NCBI RefSeq assembly: GCF_001700505.1
Contig: NZ_MAPV01000211.1
Location: 1-33,067 of the forward strand
Origin: Streptomyces mutomycini
GTDB lineage: Bacteria; Actinomycetota; Actinomycetes; Streptomycetales; Streptomycetaceae
Direction: 5' to 3'
Length of the DNA: 33,067 nt
The translations under genes were made by a program, and so were the position numbers. The first letter of the stretch is position 1; each line of letters starts with the position of its first letter. A model generated the notes under the pieces. It was not told where the DNA came from. It searched no databases and worked only from the letters and a program-made list of their open reading frames with translations. Positions 30,669-33,067 of this stretch are shown piece by piece.

Positions 30669-31325
30669 ATGTCTGATGCTGCGCAGCCCACCGCTGCCGA
30701 GGTACGCGCCGCCGCCGATGCAGTCAAAACCGCGCTCGACCGTCACCTCAAGGCGGTCGAACGCCGTACCGGGGACGACGACCCCGGTGTCTCCGACGCG
30801 TTCAACGCACTGGCCGCCGCGGCCGAGGTCTACGACGAACTGCTCTACGACCGCTACGACGAAGTCACCCCGTTCGAGATCCCGGCCGCCCAGGACTCCC
30901 TCCCGCCGTATGCCGGCCCGGAGGAGCCGCACGCCGTCAGCGTCCTGATCAGGCGAGACTACGCGGTGGCGGAGCCTGCCCGGCTGCTCGCCCAGGCCGA
31001 GCGGCTCGCCGACCTCGACCCGGACGGGCAGGACGGCGACGGTCTGCCGGCCGCCGGCGTGCACGCCGCTCTGGGAGTGGTGTTCGGCGAGTACGAGGCG
31101 GACGAGATCGCTTCCCGGCACCAGGAGTTCGGCCTCGAGGAAGGGGACTCCACCCTCTGGGTCTCCGCCGTGGAGGAGCTTCCCGAGCCGGGGGAGTGGC
31201 TCGCGGCGCCGTTCGAGGAGGCGGATCCCTCGATGGTGGTCTGCCGCTTCGACGTCAGCGCGGTCTTCGACGAGGAGGACGAGCTGGACGGGGACCCCGA
31301 CGGCGTCGTCGCGGAACGCTCCTGA
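30669..31325 (+). CDS. Acidic conserved-type protein of unknown function
   Basis: I do not recognise a functional domain in this 218-residue soluble protein. It is strongly acidic, especially at the C terminus (VFDEEDELDGDPDG), with an N-terminal helical part (AAADAVKTALDRHLKAVERR) and a central alpha/beta region (HAVSVLIRRDYAVAEPARLL, then ALGVVFGEYEADEIASRHQEFGLEEGDSTLWV). There is no signal peptide or membrane helix. ATG 30669 is set by the TAGCGT -10 seven bases upstream. It is divergent from the DUF5703 gene, an arrangement that may be conserved, and ends before a 14-bp hairpin. Confidence 0.85.
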   Translation: MSDAAQPTAAEVRAAADAVKTALDRHLKAVERRTGDDDPGVSDAFNALAAAAEVYDELLYDRYDEVTPFEIPAAQDSLPPYAGPEEPHAVSVLIRRDYAVAEPARLLAQAERLADLDPDGQDGDGLPAAGVHAALGVVFGEYEADEIASRHQEFGLEEGDSTLWVSAVEELPEPGEWLAAPFEEADPSMVVCRFDVSAVFDEEDELDGDPDGVVAERS

Positions 31326-31335
31326 TCCCACCGCC

Positions 31336-31372
31336 CGACGGCCCCGGCACGCAGCGCGCCGGGGCCGTCGGC
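31336..31372. terminator. 14-bp perfect hairpin between convergent genes
   Basis: CCGACGGCCCCGGC (31336-31349) pairs perfectly with GCCGGGGCCGTCGG (31359-31372) around 9 nt. It lies between stops at 31325 and 31403. Confidence 0.8.
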
Positions 31373-31402
31373 ATGCTCCGGCCGGGCCGGCGCCGACACC
31401 CG

Positions 31403-33067
31403 CTACGAGGCGTCCGGGGTGGGCAGCGCCTCCAGCAGGGGCCGCAGCCTGGTCGTCCGTTCCTGCGCCGGGACCTCGGCCACCGCACGCGGCAGGGCCT
31501 GGTCCACGCCGTGCACCACGGACAGGTGCCGCTCCCCACGGCTGAACGCCGTGTACACCCAGGGCCTGCTGAGCCCCTGCGCGGCGTCGCCGGGCAGGAC
31601 GACGACGGCCGCGGGCCAGCGCATCCCCGCCGCCTGATGGGCACTGAGCGCCCAGGCATGGCGCACCGAGGCCTCCACCCGGTCCTGCGGTACGACGACG
31701 GGTGTGCCCGAGCAGTCCAGGTGCAGGCCGCCGGCGTCGGCCGAGACGACCGAGCCGGGCACCGCCCTGCCGGGCGCGGGGACGTGGACCACACGGTCGC
31801 CGGGATCGAAGCCGCCGAAACGGCCCGGCCCCGGATTGAGGCGCTGCTTGAGAGCCGCGTTCAGTGCCGTCGTACCCGCGGAACCACCGTGCCCGACCGT
31901 GATGACCTGTGTGTCGGCGGAGGGCACGCCGATGGCGCGCGGCACCGAGTCGGCCACCAGCTGGACCGTGCGGTGGACGGCCTCGCCGGCGTCGCGGACG
32001 GGCACGATCACCACTTCCCTGCCCGGCGCCTCGACCTGGGCGAGCTCGCCGATGCCGATGCCCGAGACCAGCTCGCCGATCGGCCCCGGGTCGGGCGTGC
32101 GCGAGACCACGTGCGGGCAGGCGCGCGACGCGATCACATCGGCGAACACCCGGCCCGCGCCGGCCGACCCGAGCACACCCGGATCGCCGCTCAGGATCAG
32201 CCGCGTCCCGTCGGCGAGGGACTCCACCAGCATCGCGGCCGTCTCCACGTCGAGCTGCGGGGCGTCCAGGACGACCAGCACGTCGACGGCGAACGCGCCG
32301 TCCGCGTCCCGGCCCGGCCCGCCCTCGCCGGAGAGCAGCGCTGAGAGCGTGACCGCGGACTCCGGATGACCTGCCGCGGCTGCCAGCCGGCGCCGGCCGT
32401 CCGCGCTGTGGGTGGTGCCCAGGGCCCGCAGACCGAGTCCGCGCGCGGCGGCGATGAGGGCGGCGGGTTCGGCCCGGGCGCTCTCGCCACCGCTGTGGAC
32501 CACCAGGCCCGCGTTCGCAGCGGCCCGGATCAGCTCGCCCGCCGAAGGCGACGGTGCTGCGTCGGCGGCTTCGGTCCAGTCGGCGCCCTTCCCGCAGGAG
32601 TTGACCAGCCGCGCCAGGCCGTCGGCGAGGCTCTCCTCGGCCAGGGCGTACCGGTCGAGGCCGAGCAGGACCCGCACGGGCTCCTCGTCGCTCCCCGCGC
32701 CGTCCTCGGACGACTCCTCCTCGGCCTCAGCCGTCCCCTGCGGCTCCGCGCCGCCGTCGCCGTCCTGGAAGACCAGCACGACGCCCTCGGCGACGGCCTG
32801 CTGGACGGCTTCCCCGGGGTCGGCCACGGAGAGACCGGCCAGCCCCGCCCGCACCTCGTCGGCGTCCAGCGCGGTGTGGCCCCTCAGTGCCGCCCGCTCC
32901 AGCATCCAGCTCACGAGGGCCGCGGTGCGCCGCCCGTCGTCCGGGCCGCACTCCGCGCCCAGCAGCGCCCGGGCGAAGCCGTCCGCCTGCTCGGGCCGTA
33001 CGCCCGGCACGGCCAGCAGCCGCCACGGGTCCTCCCGGAGCGCACCGGCGGCGGCAGCGCTCGGTGA
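31403..33067 (-). CDS. RecD-like helicase-fold protein with eroded ATPase motifs (5' end outside window)
   Basis: At least 555 residues are visible and the frame is open to the window edge, so the start lies outside. The order matches RecD2-type helicases: helix-hairpin-helix region (LREDPWRLLAVPGVRPEQADGFAR), an acidic linker, an SF1 RecA-like part, and C-terminal motifs HAWALSAHQAAGMRW (motif V/VI region) and YTAFSRGERHLSVV. Yet the expected P-loop GGPGTGKT is replaced by HSGGESARAEP (32465-32497) with no lysine. The Walker B DE is replaced by LDAPQLD (32249-32269). ATP hydrolysis is therefore doubtful. GDPGVLGSAGAGRVFADVIAS (RecD GDxxQLPSVGPG block) is retained in altered form, without the Gln. 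It is probably a structural or regulatory paralogue of RecD2. Confidence 0.8.
   Translation of the reverse strand, partial: SPSAAAAGALREDPWRLLAVPGVRPEQADGFARALLGAECGPDDGRRTAALVSWMLERAALRGHTALDADEVRAGLAGLSVADPGEAVQQAVAEGVVLVFQDGDGGAEPQGTAEAEEESSEDGAGSDEEPVRVLLGLDRYALAEESLADGLARLVNSCGKGADWTEAADAAPSPSAGELIRAAANAGLVVHSGGESARAEPAALIAAARGLGLRALGTTHSADGRRRLAAAAGHPESAVTLSALLSGEGGPGRDADGAFAVDVLVVLDAPQLDVETAAMLVESLADGTRLILSGDPGVLGSAGAGRVFADVIASRACPHVVSRTPDPGPIGELVSGIGIGELAQVEAPGREVVIVPVRDAGEAVHRTVQLVADSVPRAIGVPSADTQVITVGHGGSAGTTALNAALKQRLNPGPGRFGGFDPGDRVVHVPAPGRAVPGSVVSADAGGLHLDCSGTPVVVPQDRVEASVRHAWALSAHQAAGMRWPAAVVVLPGDAAQGLSRPWVYTAFSRGERHLSVVHGVDQALPRAVAEVPAQERTTRLRPLLEALPTPDAS

Noticed and set aside
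1..33067. Search for CRISPR arrays, insertion sequences, integrase or attachment sites, including at the 3' end of tRNA-Leu.
   Set aside because: There are no regularly spaced repeats, no transposase or integrase genes, and no repeat of the tRNA 3' end was noticed.

Overview
The window is high-GC actinobacterial DNA, almost certainly from a Streptomyces chromosome. The evidence is third-position GC bias, a pair of chaplin genes (aerial-hypha coat proteins), a mycothiol-dependent formaldehyde dehydrogenase, twin-arginine export, several leaderless-type promoters (TANNNT six or seven bases before the start codon) and a close relative of the S. griseus secreted aminopeptidase. Gene order around the gluconate genes and chaplins resembles, from memory, the S. 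coelicolor chpC/chpH neighbourhood. Nothing looks foreign: no insertion sequence, phage gene, CRISPR array or rRNA was seen. This looks like core-type chromosome with ordinary genes, and the main interest is in how they are wired.

Layout. 1-141 is the start of a small gene running out of the window. 363-4525 holds a secreted penicillin-acylase-type Ntn hydrolase and a Tat-exported NamZ/DUF1343 muramidase, convergent around a strong hairpin. 4697-7757 is an SDR / acyl-CoA synthetase / TetR operon. 8143-9450 encodes an SGAP-type M28 aminopeptidase. 9494-11738 (minus) is an APH-type kinase followed by an acyl-CoA dehydrogenase, divergent from a quinone-oxidoreductase-like gene. 12857-14991 (minus) is a tightly overlapping operon of an EamA-like transporter, a Nudix hydrolase and two DUF202 membrane proteins. 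15137-17294 holds a flavin dehydrogenase and a membrane-anchored glutaredoxin-like protein. 17301-20537 holds an ASCH protein, an unknown protein and an APC permease.

20757-23508 is the gluconate module (gntP, gntK, divergent gntR). 23584-25298 is the mycothiol formaldehyde module (mscR plus an MBL hydrolase). 25311-27390 has an RluA pseudouridine synthase and an alpha/beta hydrolase. tRNA-Leu(GAG) follows at 27471-27558. 27739-30374 holds an M20 peptidase and the chaplins chpH and a chpC-like sortase-anchored chaplin. 30433-33067 holds a DUF5703 protein, an unknown acidic protein and an incomplete RecD-like protein whose ATPase motifs are eroded.

The most interesting inference links two separated operons. 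SDR + acyl-CoA synthetase (4697-7125) and APH kinase + acyl-CoA dehydrogenase (9494-11738) carry the same 14-bp operator-like sequence in their promoter regions, and a TetR gene lies between them. Together they supply the enzyme classes of the Pseudomonas lva (levulinate) pathway and of mammalian ACAD10/ACAD11, which degrade 4-hydroxyacyl-CoAs by phosphorylation. I propose a TetR-controlled 4-oxo/4-hydroxy acid catabolic regulon. Other points of note are a probable start-codon loss or ACG start in the glutaredoxin-like gene, a sigma-BldN-like promoter whose transcript would begin in a stem-loop at chpH, and the dead-ATPase RecD-like protein.
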